A stretch of 48,674 nucleotides of DNA. Source: Mahella sp. GTDB taxonomy: Bacteria; Bacillota; Clostridia; Mahellales; Mahellaceae. The DNA lies in NCBI RefSeq assembly GCF_020054945.1, contig NZ_JAIHAU010000017.1, positions 1 through 48,674 of the forward strand. Direction: 5' to 3'. This document shows, piece by piece, positions 11,030-19,751 of this stretch; the first letter of the stretch is position 1; each line of letters starts with the position of its first letter. The notes under the pieces were generated by a model, which did not search any database, was not told the DNA's origin, and saw nothing but the letters and a program-made list of their open reading frames with translations. The position numbers were made by a program, and so were the translations under genes.

Positions 11030-11068
11030 ATGGTAAATAATATAAGATCCTGTGGTAGAGGTCCTTAG
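11030..11068 (+). CDS. Putative 12-residue minigene MVNNIRSCGRGP
   Basis: ATG (11030) to TAG (11066-11068) encodes MVNNIRSCGRGP. It is preceded at 4 nt by a strong SD AGAAGGGGAG (11016-11025), better than that of many full genes here, and lies between the HTH regulator and the radical SAM enzyme. It could be a translated leader, a signal peptide-like product or a very short substrate for the enzyme. It could also be chance. No family is recognised. Confidence 0.4.
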   Translation: MVNNIRSCGRGP

Positions 11069-11071
11069 GCA

Positions 11072-11100
11072 TTATCAATAAATCGTTAAAGCTATATAAT
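11072..11100 (+). promoter_or_regulatory. Possible promoter of the radical SAM gene
   Basis: TTATCA (11072-11077), 17-nt spacer, perfect TATAAT (11095-11100), 28 nt before the ATG. The weak -35 suggests an activator or low basal activity. Confidence 0.5.
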
Positions 11101-11128
11101 TTCTTTATAGAAAGGGTGGATATAAATT

Positions 11129-12511
11129 ATGAGTGCAGCGACTAAGATATTAGGAGAGGCAGTTCTGAAGCAAGGGCTAAGATATTTAGGGAAGGATCCC
11201 GAAAAGAATCTTCCTAAAATACTTAATTGGGCTCAGAAAATAGCTATACGCAAACAAGATAAGGAAACTATAGAAATCTTAAAGAAAAATGTTCTTGATC
11301 CGAATAATAACTGGCATAAATTTGCCGTAACCCTGCTGACACGAACTGACCCCCATGTGGCGGAAAAAATAGGCGTTAATTTCTTTCTTAATGCCAGCTT
11401 ACTGGGCACGCCGAAACAATTGGAATTATCCGAAAAATACGATATAAATGTTCCATGGGCTATATTGATAGACCCGACGGCTGCATGCAATCTCCGCTGT
11501 GTGGGGTGTTGGGCCGGAGAATATAAAAAGAGTGCTAATTTGGATTATGAGACCTTGGACCGAGTGATAGGCGAAGCTGAGGACCTCGGTATATACTTTA
11601 CCATATTTTCTGGCGGCGAACCTACGGTGCGCAAAAAGGACCTTATAAGGTTGGCTGAGGCACATCCGGACTCGGTATTTCTGGCATTCACCAATGCCAC
11701 GCTTATAGATGAGCCATTTATTGAAGAAGTAAAGCGTGTGGGCAACCTTGCTTTTGCTATAAGCATAGAGGGTTTTGAGCAAACCACCGACGAACGTAGA
11801 GGTAAAGGCGTCTATAAGAAGGTTATATCAGCTATGGAAAAATTGAGGGATGCCGGCTGTATATTCGGTTTCTCTACAACTTATAAGCGCGGTAATATAG
11901 ATGAGGTTTCATCCGATGAATTTATCGACTTAATGGTGGAAAAAGGCTGCGTATTCGGTTGGTACTTTACGTACGTACCGGTGGGCAGAGATGCTGATTT
12001 GGGCTTGATGGCCACGCCGGAAGAAAGAGCTACTATGTATAAGCGCATAAATGAGATTAGAGCTACCAAGCCTATATTTGTATTGGATTTTTGGAATGAC
12101 GGTGAGGCTGCTATGGGTTGTATTGCCGGTGGGAGAAGATACTTGCATATAAATGCTCACGGCGATGTGGAGCCATGCGCGTTCATACATTATGCCACTT
12201 GCAATATCAAAGATACGACGTTATTCGAAGCGCTGAAATCGCCGTTAATGCAGGCCTACAGGAAACGACAACCGTTCAATGAAAATATGTTACGGCCGTG
12301 TCCCATGCTGGATAATCCAGAACAGCTCAGGGAAATGGTGCATGAAGCGGATGCTTACTCAACCCAATATGATGATCCTGAGCCGGTCGATGAGCTTGCC
12401 GATAAGCTCAAACCGTACTCAGAGAAATGGGGCGCTGAGGCCGACGAGATATGGCAAAAGCATTTGGAGGAAAAGCAAAAAGCTGAAATAGCAGCTGCCG
12501 ATCAAAAATGA
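11129..12511 (+). CDS. Radical SAM enzyme with Twitch/SPASM-like C-terminus
   Basis: 460 aa. An N-terminal helical region (1-110) precedes the radical SAM core: CX3CX2C with Cys120, 124 and 127 (CNLRCVGC), then the GGE motif (162-164) that binds the SAM amino group. A C-terminal auxiliary cluster site is built from Cys331 and Cys350 (a CX13GX4C pattern), Cys358 and Cys391, giving four cysteines for one extra [4Fe-4S] cluster. A charged helical tail follows. Related proteins are common in clostridia as uncharacterised radical SAM proteins. Candidate roles are peptide modification or a lipid coupling reaction; neither is shown. A terminator overlaps its stop. Confidence 0.88.
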   Translation: MSAATKILGEAVLKQGLRYLGKDPEKNLPKILNWAQKIAIRKQDKETIEILKKNVLDPNNNWHKFAVTLLTRTDPHVAEKIGVNFFLNASLLGTPKQLELSEKYDINVPWAILIDPTAACNLRCVGCWAGEYKKSANLDYETLDRVIGEAEDLGIYFTIFSGGEPTVRKKDLIRLAEAHPDSVFLAFTNATLIDEPFIEEVKRVGNLAFAISIEGFEQTTDERRGKGVYKKVISAMEKLRDAGCIFGFSTTYKRGNIDEVSSDEFIDLMVEKGCVFGWYFTYVPVGRDADLGLMATPEERATMYKRINEIRATKPIFVLDFWNDGEAAMGCIAGGRRYLHINAHGDVEPCAFIHYATCNIKDTTLFEALKSPLMQAYRKRQPFNENMLRPCPMLDNPEQLREMVHEADAYSTQYDDPEPVDELADKLKPYSEKWGAEADEIWQKHLEEKQKAEIAAADQK

Positions 12512-12535
12512 GCACTTTTAGTGCTCATTTTTTTG
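12505..12535 (+). terminator. Intrinsic terminator of the radical SAM gene
   Basis: Perfect 11-bp stem AAAATGAGCAC (12505-12515) / GTGCTCATTTT (12521-12531), loop TTTTA, continuing into a T-run. The stop codon lies inside the 5' arm. Confidence 0.93.
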
Positions 12536-12589
12536 CTTGAGAAATGAAACAACTTGAACTTCCGTTGATAAGACGACCGAAAAATATCC

Positions 12590-12618
12590 TTGCGGATGAA
12601 ATGTTCATGTGGTAAAAT
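12590..12618 (+). promoter_or_regulatory. Extended -10 promoter of the ECF S component-coaX unit
   Basis: TTGCGG (12590-12595), 17-nt spacer, TAAAAT (12613-12618) preceded by TGG as an extended -10. The roughly 100-nt leader begins with the palindrome ACTAGCTAGT (12627-12636) and a further GAACTAG at 12645-12651. Confidence 0.7.
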
Positions 12619-12722
12619 ATATATTAACTAGCTAGTATCTCATTGAACTAGACTGCCGCAGTCAAAAAATAAAATAAGAACGTCTGGTATCCTTTTAAGG
12701 AACTCGAACGGAGGTGTTTTTT

Positions 12723-13325
12723 ATGCGCATTGATACGCGCAAATTGGCTATAATAGGCGTGCTCTCGGCTATATCTATAGTACTTGGGCTTACGCCGCTG
12801 GGTTTTATCCCCATACCACCGGCCAGTGCAACGACTATGCACATACCGGTGATTATAGGAGCCATTCTGGAAGGGCCGTTGGTCGGTGCTCTCGTCGGAT
12901 TGATATTCGGTATATTCAGCATGTTGCAAGCCGTAATGCGTCCTAACGTATTATCATTTGCCTTTCTGAATCCGCTGATAGCCGTATTGCCAAGGGTCTT
13001 GATAGGCGTGGTATCGTATTATGTCTACAGAGCAGTGCTGATGTTATGGCCTAAGAGCGACGGGGATAAGCGCTTGACGGCTGCTAATACCGTAGCGACA
13101 GGTATAGCGGCAGCAGCAGGCACAATTACCAACACCATTGGCGTGTTGGGCATGATGTATTTCATATATGCCGCCCGTGTGGCTAAAGCCATGGGCATAA
13201 GCGAAACTGCCGCGGGCGGAGCAATAGCGGCGATAGGTTTGACCAATGGCATACCGGAGATAATAATCGCTGTAATAATAACGATCGCAGTGGTAAGCGC
13301 TGTGCGTAGGATAAGGAAACGGTAA
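12723..13325 (+). CDS. ECF transporter S component, probably pantothenate (PanT-like)
   Basis: 200-aa membrane protein with about five to six hydrophobic segments. The N-terminus RKLAIIGVLSAISIVLG and a short loop before MHIPVIIGAILEGP are typical of energy-coupling-factor substrate-binding components. No ECF ATPase or T component is nearby, as is usual for group II systems that share a common module. The gene is 26 nt before coaX, so pantothenate is the natural substrate. The GTG at 12714 overlaps the SD; ATG 12723 with CGGAGGTG (12709-12716) six bases upstream is the better start. Confidence 0.85.
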   Translation: MRIDTRKLAIIGVLSAISIVLGLTPLGFIPIPPASATTMHIPVIIGAILEGPLVGALVGLIFGIFSMLQAVMRPNVLSFAFLNPLIAVLPRVLIGVVSYYVYRAVLMLWPKSDGDKRLTAANTVATGIAAAAGTITNTIGVLGMMYFIYAARVAKAMGISETAAGGAIAAIGLTNGIPEIIIAVIITIAVVSAVRRIRKR

Positions 13326-13351
13326 ATTGAAGCGGAGGAAGAAATCGATCG

Positions 13352-14119
13352 ATGATTTTAGTAATGGATATAGGCAATACCAATATAGTATTAGGGGTTT
13401 ATGACGACAAAAAGTTGATCTCGTATTGGCGTATAGCTACCGATAAAAATAAAACGGCTGATGAATATGGCTTATCGATAATACAGTTATTTGCTTATGA
13501 GCATTTAAGCACCGAAACTATAGATGGTATCATAATATCATCGGTGGTACCTCCTATAATGTATTCCGTAGAACATATGTGCCGCAAATATTTTCATCTT
13601 GATCCACTTGTGGTAGGGCCGGGTATAAAAACCGGAATGAATATCAAATACGATAACCCCAAAGAGGTTGGAGCCGACAGGATAGTCAATGCCGTAGCGG
13701 CATATGAGACGTATGGGGGTCCGGATATAATAATAGATTTCGGTACCGCCACAACATTTTGTGCCGTTTCGGATAAAGGTGAATATTTGGGCGGCGCCAT
13801 TGCGCCCGGTATAAAGATATCCAGCGATGCCTTATTCGAGAGGACAGCCCGATTGCCGCGTATAGAATTGGCTAAACCGGATACCGTCATAGCCAAGAAT
13901 ACCGTGAACAGCATGCAATCGGGTATCATATACGGTTATGTGGGCTTGGTGGATTATATGGTACGGCGCATGGCATTAGAATTAGATGCCGGTAAGCCTC
14001 ATGTCATAGCTACAGGCGGATTAGCCAGGCTTATAGCATCGGAGTCTGAGACGATAGAGAAAACCGATAATCTACTTACATTAGAGGGATTGAGGATTAT
14101 ATATTGCCGCAATCAATAG
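13352..14119 (+). CDS. coaX: Type III pantothenate kinase
   Basis: Phosphorylates pantothenate in the first step of CoA synthesis; the CoaX form needs a monovalent cation and is not feedback-inhibited by CoA. It is 255 aa, normal length. ASKHA-fold motifs are visible: [14 protein letters not shown] for phosphate binding, the [11 protein letters not shown] segment with the catalytic Asp region, [21 protein letters not shown] and C-terminal [12 protein letters not shown]. The SD is CGGAGGAA at 13333-13340. It is paired with the likely pantothenate S component, linking uptake to trapping by phosphorylation. Confidence 0.96.
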   Translation: MILVMDIGNTNIVLGVYDDKKLISYWRIATDKNKTADEYGLSIIQLFAYEHLSTETIDGIIISSVVPPIMYSVEHMCRKYFHLDPLVVGPGIKTGMNIKYDNPKEVGADRIVNAVAAYETYGGPDIIIDFGTATTFCAVSDKGEYLGGAIAPGIKISSDALFERTARLPRIELAKPDTVIAKNTVNSMQSGIIYGYVGLVDYMVRRMALELDAGKPHVIATGGLARLIASESETIEKTDNLLTLEGLRIIYCRNQ

Positions 14120-14147
14120 GGGAGCTTAAGTGCCCCTCTATTTTTTT
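14118..14147 (+). terminator. Intrinsic terminator after coaX
   Basis: AGGGG (14118-14122) / CCCCT (14133-14137), with a further C-G and G-T pair inside, followed by a run of seven T. It insulates spo0A from the coaX transcript. Confidence 0.88.
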
Positions 14148-14169
14148 ATAAATTTTTTTTATAATTTTA

Positions 14170-14198
14170 GCAGGATTTTTCGAAATTATGTCGAATTG
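14170..14198 (+). promoter_or_regulatory. Sigma-H promoter of spo0A with overlapping 0A box
   Basis: GCAGGATTT (14170-14178), 11-nt spacer, GTCGAAT (14190-14196) matches the known sigma-H consensus RNAGGAWWW-N11/12-RNNGAAT. TGTCGAA (14189-14195) is a perfect 0A box lying on the -10, and a weaker TTTCGAA lies 11 nt upstream (14178-14184). This fits the sporulation promoter of spo0A, with feedback by its own product. Confidence 0.75.
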
Positions 14199-14241
14199 TT
14201 AAAATATAGCTCAAATATATTTGAAAGGATAGTGGGATGCT

Positions 14242-15063
14242 TTGGAGGATAAGATAAGAGTGCTGTTAGCAGATGATAACAAGGATTTTTGTGACATCTT
14301 GGCGGAATATCTCAATAAACAGGAGGATATGGAGGTGGTGGGCATTGCTTATGATGGCATGGAGGCTATAGACCTGGCGATGCGTACCGAGCCGAATCTG
14401 ATGGTTCTGGATATCATCATGCCGCATTTAGATGGTCTGGGGGTGCTGGAAAGGCTCAACGCGTCTGATATGGAGCACGTACCTAAGATTATAATGTTAT
14501 CTGCCGTAGGGCAAGATAGGATCACGCAAAAGGCAATAACGCTGGGGGCTGATTATTATATAGTAAAACCGTTTGACATTGCCATGTTTCTTAAACGCAT
14601 AAGGGAGATTTTTACCGAAAAAAGCGATGATACATATGTTAAGAAACCCGTTTTAGCATCTTCTTCTATAAGCCACAGCGATGTGGTGATGCGCACTGAT
14701 GTGTCCTTAGAAAATAAAATAACCGATCTCATGCATGAACTGGGCATACCAGCTCATATAAAAGGCTATCAATTCTTACGCGAAGCCATAACTATGGTGG
14801 TTAGCGATATGGGATTGCTCAGCAAGATAACCAAACAATTGTATCCGACAATAGCTGAGAAATACAATACCACGCCCAGTCGCGTAGAAAGAGCCATAAG
14901 GCACGCTATAGAGGTGGCATGGAGCAGAGGCAAGCCTGAGACACTTAATAAAATGTTTGGTTATACTATACAGGTCGACAAAGGCAAGCCCACTAACGGT
15001 GAGTTTATAGCTATGATAGCAGATAAATTACGATTGGATTCAAAAATGATTAAATTAACATGA
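14242..15063 (+). CDS. spo0A: Sporulation master response regulator Spo0A
   Basis: DNA-binding response regulator that commits the cell to sporulation when phosphorylated. It is 273 aa. The receiver domain has the acidic pair D11-D12, phospho-acceptor D57 in [10 protein letters not shown], and the conserved Lys in IVKPFD. After a linker (about 130-155) comes the Spo0A effector domain with [18 protein letters not shown] and [14 protein letters not shown], the DNA-recognition region. The start is TTG 14242; an ATG at 14237 is out of frame. A spoIVB gene often stands upstream in Bacilli and Clostridia, but here coaX does. Confidence 0.98.
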   Translation: MEDKIRVLLADDNKDFCDILAEYLNKQEDMEVVGIAYDGMEAIDLAMRTEPNLMVLDIIMPHLDGLGVLERLNASDMEHVPKIIMLSAVGQDRITQKAITLGADYYIVKPFDIAMFLKRIREIFTEKSDDTYVKKPVLASSSISHSDVVMRTDVSLENKITDLMHELGIPAHIKGYQFLREAITMVVSDMGLLSKITKQLYPTIAEKYNTTPSRVERAIRHAIEVAWSRGKPETLNKMFGYTIQVDKGKPTNGEFIAMIADKLRLDSKMIKLT

Positions 15064-15087
15064 AGCCTTTTAAGGCTTCTTTTTTTT
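15062..15087 (+). terminator. Intrinsic terminator after spo0A
   Basis: GAAGCC (15062-15067) / GGCTTC (15074-15079) with a TTTTAA loop that can pair further, followed by T8. It overlaps the stop codon. Confidence 0.93.
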
Positions 15088-15151
15088 ATGCATGGTATAA
15101 ATTATGGTTTTATGATAATCCTACTAAAGGAAGGGAGGTATAGATTTATCG

Positions 15152-16270
15152 TTGATTAAAGGGACAACTAAAATAGATCATAAAACCAAAAATCTTGTAA
15201 AACGATTGAAAGCGGGCGATATAGCTATCATATCCCATAGAGATATAGATGAAGTAGCGGCTCGCTTGCTTTTAGATAAGCGGCCTAAAGCCGTAATAAA
15301 TACTGAAAGTTCTATAACAGGTATTTTCCCTACCAAGGGGATATTTATGCTGTTAACTGTAGGGATAACAGTTATAGACGATGTGAGCGATGATATATTC
15401 GATATAGTAAAAGATGGGGATATATTGACCATAGAGGGTAACGAAATTTATAAAGATGGTCGGAAAATAGGCTGTGGCGTTCTGATGTCCAAATCTATCT
15501 TCGAAGCTCGGATGGCTCAAGCCGACAAAGGCTTGAAGTTAGTGTTGGACAGATTCATAGATAATACGTTGGAGCATGCCAAAAAGGAAAAAGCCATCAT
15601 ATTGGAACAGCTTGATATTCCGCCGCTTACAACGGATATTAAGGGCAGGCATGTGTTGACAGTCATAAGGGGAAGGGATTATAAAGATGATCTCAAGGCT
15701 ATAAAATCGTATATAGATGAAATACATCCTGTAATAATAGGCGTAGACGGTGGCGCCGATGCTGTATTGGAGTGCGGCTATATACCCGACATAATAATAG
15801 GGGATATGGATAGCGTCAGCGACATTGCGCTAAAAAAGGCCAGGGAAATCATCGTTCATGCTTATATTAATGGTGTGGCACCAGGCATAGAAAGGGTGAA
15901 TCAATTGGGCTTGAATGCTCAAATATTCCCATGTATAGGTACCAGTGAGGATGCTGCATTAATGCTTGCCTATGAAAAGGGCGCGGACCTCATAGTGGCG
16001 GTGGGCAGCCACAGCAATGTTATAGATTTTCTGGAGAAAGGCAGGAACGGTATGGCCAGCACGCTGCTTACGCGTGTGAAGATAGGCTATAAACTGGTGG
16101 ATGCCAAGGGCGTTAACAAACTATATAACTCACATATAAGGCCGTCACATATAATCGGTTTGATCGCTGCAGCGCTTTTCCCGGTAATCATGGTGACTGG
16201 CTTATCGCCGGCCTTTCAACAGTTGTATAAATTGTTGCTAGTCAGGTTCCAAATCCTGTTAGGATGGTAG
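15152..16270 (+). CDS. steA: SteA-like septum protein
   Basis: 372 aa, resembling the SteA family (putative cytokinetic ring protein; thiamin-pyrophosphokinase-like fold). The central part GVDGGADAVLECGYIPDIIIGDMDS, given here as the region about residues 200-225, is the nucleotide-binding core of that fold, and a transmembrane helix lies near the C-terminus (about 335-353). In Corynebacterium, SteA and SteB work together at the division septum and affect cell-wall hydrolysis. Here steB follows 4 nt later. The start is TTG 15152; its SD GGGAGG (15133-15138) is rather far at 13 nt. The division role in clostridia is inferred. Confidence 0.85.
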   Translation: MIKGTTKIDHKTKNLVKRLKAGDIAIISHRDIDEVAARLLLDKRPKAVINTESSITGIFPTKGIFMLLTVGITVIDDVSDDIFDIVKDGDILTIEGNEIYKDGRKIGCGVLMSKSIFEARMAQADKGLKLVLDRFIDNTLEHAKKEKAIILEQLDIPPLTTDIKGRHVLTVIRGRDYKDDLKAIKSYIDEIHPVIIGVDGGADAVLECGYIPDIIIGDMDSVSDIALKKAREIIVHAYINGVAPGIERVNQLGLNAQIFPCIGTSEDAALMLAYEKGADLIVAVGSHSNVIDFLEKGRNGMASTLLTRVKIGYKLVDAKGVNKLYNSHIRPSHIIGLIAAALFPVIMVTGLSPAFQQLYKLLLVRFQILLGW

Positions 16271-16274
16271 TGCT

Positions 16275-17108
16275 ATGATCAGTATCAAATATTACATCAT
16301 ATTGATAATGACCATATTTTTATCGATAGGAATAGGGATATTCGTGGGTTTTAATATGAATAACGGCAATATTATAGATGACAGCCAGGCAGCGTTGGCC
16401 GATCAGATCCAATCTGAGTTCTCCAGATTAAGAGAAGAGAATACATCTTTGCTGGATGAGCTTTCTCAATTGACGAGGGAACGTAATACATACGAAACCA
16501 TCAATAAGATTATGTATCAGGAACTGACCAAAGAGAAGCTCGTCGGCACGAGCATCGCGATAGTTCAAATAGGCGATGCTTATGATTATCAAGATATGAA
16601 AGGCGCCTTGGAAACAACGGGGGCGGAAATAGCATCATGGCAGATAATATATGATGCAGATAAAGACTTATATAAAGACATGGCCCAGCAGATAGCGCTT
16701 GCCTTGCAGCAAGGGATAGAAGTCGATAATTATAGGCAACTATTGGATAATGGTTATATTAAGTCTATTATACCCATAAAATCGGTGCCTGATTTTATCA
16801 TATTGGCCGTAGGCGGACCTCCAAACCAGCGCTTGGAATCAGAATTGACGCGGGCAATAAAGGCGACAGATATACCTCTGGCAGCTGTTGAACAGGAATT
16901 GGTATCCAACTCTCATATGCAGCTTTATAAAAAAGAGGGTATATCTACAATAGATAATATAGACTCGTCTATAGGCAAATTATCCCTTATAGCTGTTATC
17001 AGGGGAGTCGATGGGCATTATGGCGTTAAATCAGCCGCCGAAGCTATAATGGCAAATTCCCTGGAAATCAGCGCGCAGGAGGTTGAATCAAACGATGAAC
17101 CCCGATGA
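16275..17108 (+). CDS. steB: SteB/MctB-family membrane protein
   Basis: 277 aa of the family annotated as copper transporter MctB/SteB. One N-terminal transmembrane helix (about 5-25, IILIMTIFLSIGIGIFVGF) is followed by a coiled coil (about 35-80, rich in Glu, Leu and Arg), then an extracytoplasmic alpha/beta domain. In actinobacteria it is the partner of SteA; the copper role assigned in Mycobacterium is a separate claim and nothing here suggests metal binding. It lies 4 nt after steA, certainly co-transcribed, and overlaps the next glycosyltransferase gene. Confidence 0.85.
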   Translation: MISIKYYIILIMTIFLSIGIGIFVGFNMNNGNIIDDSQAALADQIQSEFSRLREENTSLLDELSQLTRERNTYETINKIMYQELTKEKLVGTSIAIVQIGDAYDYQDMKGALETTGAEIASWQIIYDADKDLYKDMAQQIALALQQGIEVDNYRQLLDNGYIKSIIPIKSVPDFIILAVGGPPNQRLESELTRAIKATDIPLAAVEQELVSNSHMQLYKKEGISTIDNIDSSIGKLSLIAVIRGVDGHYGVKSAAEAIMANSLEISAQEVESNDEPR

Positions 17109-17802
17109 TTTGTCTTTGGCAGCTTTGATCCCAGCTTTTAACGAAGCAGACGTCATTGCTGACACCGTAGCTGCTGTAAAAGAAATACCTCATATATCGC
17201 AGATCATAATCATCGATGACGGCTCTGTCGACGATACCGCTAAAAAAGCCACTATGGCCGGTGCCAAAGTGATACGCTTTAAGCATAACAGGGGTAAGGG
17301 CGCCGCCTTGAGAGAAGGCTATACATATATCGATCAAGCCGATATAGTGCTATTTCTGGATGCAGATATAGGTAATACAGCCAAGCAGGCATCGCTATTG
17401 ATAGAGCCATTGCTGGAAGATCGGGCCGATGTGACCATAGCGCGGCTTGTATATACCAAAGGGCATAAAATGCATGGAGGCTTTGGTATAGTTAAGGCCA
17501 TCGCCCGCTGGGGCATAAAGATGCTGACAGGACAACACCTGGAGAGCGTTTTGTCCGGTCAGAGAGCTTTTAAAAAGGCAGTATTGGATAGTATAGATAT
17601 ACGATATAACGGTTACGGTATTGAACTGGGCATGAGCACGGATATATTGAGAGCCGGATACAGGGTGATGGAGGTAGACGTTGCAATGGCGCACCGTTAC
17701 AGCGGTAGAGATGTCAAGGGCTTTATACACCGTTTCCATCAATTTATAGATATACTGATGACTATTTTGACTATATTATTAAACCAAAGGCGGCCGGCAT
17801 GA
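17095..17802 (+). CDS. Family 2 glycosyltransferase
   Basis: 235 aa with the GT-A fold: LIPAFNEADVIADTV, IIDDGSVDDT (sugar nucleotide site) and the metal-binding DAD in LFLDADIGN. The later SGQRAFKK and GYGIELGMS segments resemble dolichol-phosphate-mannose-synthase-like enzymes. No transmembrane anchor is clear, though the C-terminus is hydrophobic (FIDILMTILTILL). A TTG at 17083 overlaps the SD AGGAGG; ATG 17095 is preferred and overlaps steB by 14 nt. Together with the following GT4-like protein it suggests synthesis of a lipid-linked glycan. The sugar is unknown. Confidence 0.88.
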   Translation: MNPDDLSLAALIPAFNEADVIADTVAAVKEIPHISQIIIIDDGSVDDTAKKATMAGAKVIRFKHNRGKGAALREGYTYIDQADIVLFLDADIGNTAKQASLLIEPLLEDRADVTIARLVYTKGHKMHGGFGIVKAIARWGIKMLTGQHLESVLSGQRAFKKAVLDSIDIRYNGYGIELGMSTDILRAGYRVMEVDVAMAHRYSGRDVKGFIHRFHQFIDILMTILTILLNQRRPA

Positions 17803-18620
17803 TATATATAATACTATCATTATTGAGCAGCATGGCCATAACATTATTTTCCAAAGACGCTATATATAATATGATAAAACGAACCGGCCCGCTCATCTCA
17901 AATTATAATGGGCGAAGGATACCCACAGCTCTGGGCGTTATATTACTACCGGCTGCGAGTTTATCGATTTCTTTCCTGTACTTTGTCCATACAATAAATA
18001 AATCGCATCTAACAGCGTTTCTTTTGCTGCTCTACGGCATGGCCTTTATCGGCCTTATAGATGATATTTTTGGCGAACGACAGGTAAAGGGTGTTAAAGG
18101 GCACCTCACTCAACTCATGTCCGGCCATATGACGACAGGGGCTTTTAAGGCGCTGCTCGGTATAGCCATAGCATTATTGGCCTGCCTTTCAATATATTCT
18201 GGTATATACGTTTTTGTCTTAAATGTATTTATCATCGCGCTATCGGCAAATTTTATGAATTTGTTTGATTTGCGGCCCGGTCGATGCCTGAAGGTCTTTT
18301 GGTTGATGACGGCCATAGTTATTGTATTTGCTCCGGGGCATATAGGCGGTATACTGTTTATTTTGTCTCTGCTAGTTGGTAGCATAGTATACTTTCCGTT
18401 GGATGCAAGTGAGGCCGGTATGCTCGGCGATACGGGGGCTAACATGCTTGGTGCCGCCATAGGCTGGGCGATAGTCGTAAGCTGGCCTCAAAGCTATAAA
18501 TACATCTATTTAATAGGGCTGGTCATGGTTCATCTATTGGCTGAGCGTTATTCATTCAGCGCTTTAATAGAACATTCAAGGGTATTGAGCGCGATTGACA
18601 GGATGGGCAGGGAGAGATGA
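17799..18620 (+). CDS. MraY/WecA-family phosphosugar transferase-like membrane protein
   Basis: 273-aa polytopic protein of the polyprenyl-phosphate GlcNAc/MurNAc-pentapeptide phosphotransferase family. Family acidic motifs are recognisable: GLIDDIFG (DD pair), NFMNLFDLRPGR (usual NxxNxxDG position, here with R-P-G) and MLGDTGANMLGA. It is shorter than typical MraY (about 320 aa), and the cytoplasmic histidine motif is replaced by LLAERYSFS. The ATG overlaps the previous stop as ATGA, so translation is coupled. It probably transfers a sugar-phosphate to undecaprenyl phosphate, but substrate and activity are unproven. Confidence 0.85.
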   Translation: MIYIILSLLSSMAITLFSKDAIYNMIKRTGPLISNYNGRRIPTALGVILLPAASLSISFLYFVHTINKSHLTAFLLLLYGMAFIGLIDDIFGERQVKGVKGHLTQLMSGHMTTGAFKALLGIAIALLACLSIYSGIYVFVLNVFIIALSANFMNLFDLRPGRCLKVFWLMTAIVIVFAPGHIGGILFILSLLVGSIVYFPLDASEAGMLGDTGANMLGAAIGWAIVVSWPQSYKYIYLIGLVMVHLLAERYSFSALIEHSRVLSAIDRMGRER

Positions 18621-19669
18621 TGACATTGGAGTACGGCATAGTGGCGGATATCACACAAGAGGATGATACTATTCAAATATTGCACGTGGACTTGAACGGT
18701 TCGGTAGAAAAGGCTATAAATTATAAAGATATATACGGGCGAATCGAGATCGGACAGAAGGTATACCTGAATACAACCGCTGTAAGATTAAAACTGGGCA
18801 GCGGCGGATTCCATTTTGTACTTTGGCATGATGCCATGCATGTCGGGGGAATTCATGACAGCGGTCACATAATAAGATTGCCTTATACCCCGTGGCAGTT
18901 CGGGTGTTTATCGGTGGAGGAAGACGACAGCGCATATCACAGCGCATTTACAAGGGAATGCACGTTGGATGATATGCCTGTTATAATATGCGAATTGCAC
19001 AGTATGCTTGCGCCGGCGGCAGCTGTATTGAAATATATAGGGTTTGATACGCTGGCTTACATAATGACCGATAGAGCTTGTTTGCCGATAGCTTTCAGCG
19101 ACACCGTTAAAGAGTTGCGTCACAAAGGATTGCTCGATTATACCATAACAGTGGGCAATGCTTTCGGCGGCGATTATGAGGCGGTCAACCTTTATACGGC
19201 TCTTATAACAGCCCATAGCATAGCTGGTGTCGATGCTGCAATAGTCGCTATAGGACCGGGAATCATAGGGACCGGCACGATGTATGGTTTCAGCACGTTG
19301 GAGCAAGGGCATTATATAGACGATGTAAATGCATTGAGAGGGAGGGCTATATTCATGCCGCGTATAAGTTTTGCCGATCCAAGATCGAGGCATATTGGCA
19401 TAAGCCACCATTCGTTGACCGCTTTATCTTTAACGGCTCACACACAAGCTGAAGTATATATGCCAATATTGCCGAAAGAGCAAATGAGGATAGTAATATC
19501 GCAAATAGAAAGCAGTAATCTTTTTAACAGACATCGATGGAGGTTTAGAGACGGGAATTGCATCGGAGCTATAATGGATCGTTACGGCTTACACGTAACG
19601 ACCATGGGACGCAGTTATAATGATGATCCGGCGTTTTTTAAGGCAGCCGGCGCGTTAAAAAACATTTGA
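18617..19669 (+). CDS. DUF3866 family protein
   Basis: 350 aa recognised as DUF3866, a family of unknown function. The N-terminal third is beta-rich (YGIVADITQEDDTIQIL); the middle has HSMLAPAAAVLKYIG and glycine-rich stretches GNAFGGDYEAVNLYTAL and AIGPGIIGTGTMYGF that look like a ligand-binding site; a C-terminal part has ISHHSLTALSLTAHT. No signal peptide. Its ATG overlaps the previous stop (ATGA). Its place between cell-envelope genes and a NUDIX hydrolase suggests a nucleotide- or envelope-related role; nothing more can be said. Confidence 0.82.
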   Translation: MMTLEYGIVADITQEDDTIQILHVDLNGSVEKAINYKDIYGRIEIGQKVYLNTTAVRLKLGSGGFHFVLWHDAMHVGGIHDSGHIIRLPYTPWQFGCLSVEEDDSAYHSAFTRECTLDDMPVIICELHSMLAPAAAVLKYIGFDTLAYIMTDRACLPIAFSDTVKELRHKGLLDYTITVGNAFGGDYEAVNLYTALITAHSIAGVDAAIVAIGPGIIGTGTMYGFSTLEQGHYIDDVNALRGRAIFMPRISFADPRSRHIGISHHSLTALSLTAHTQAEVYMPILPKEQMRIVISQIESSNLFNRHRWRFRDGNCIGAIMDRYGLHVTTMGRSYNDDPAFFKAAGALKNI

Positions 19670-19751
19670 CATAAAGCCTTGGCGGCGATATCATTAATAA
19701 AAATGGTCACTGCTCAAGCAGTTTGATAATAAAAGGAAAAGGATTGCATAT

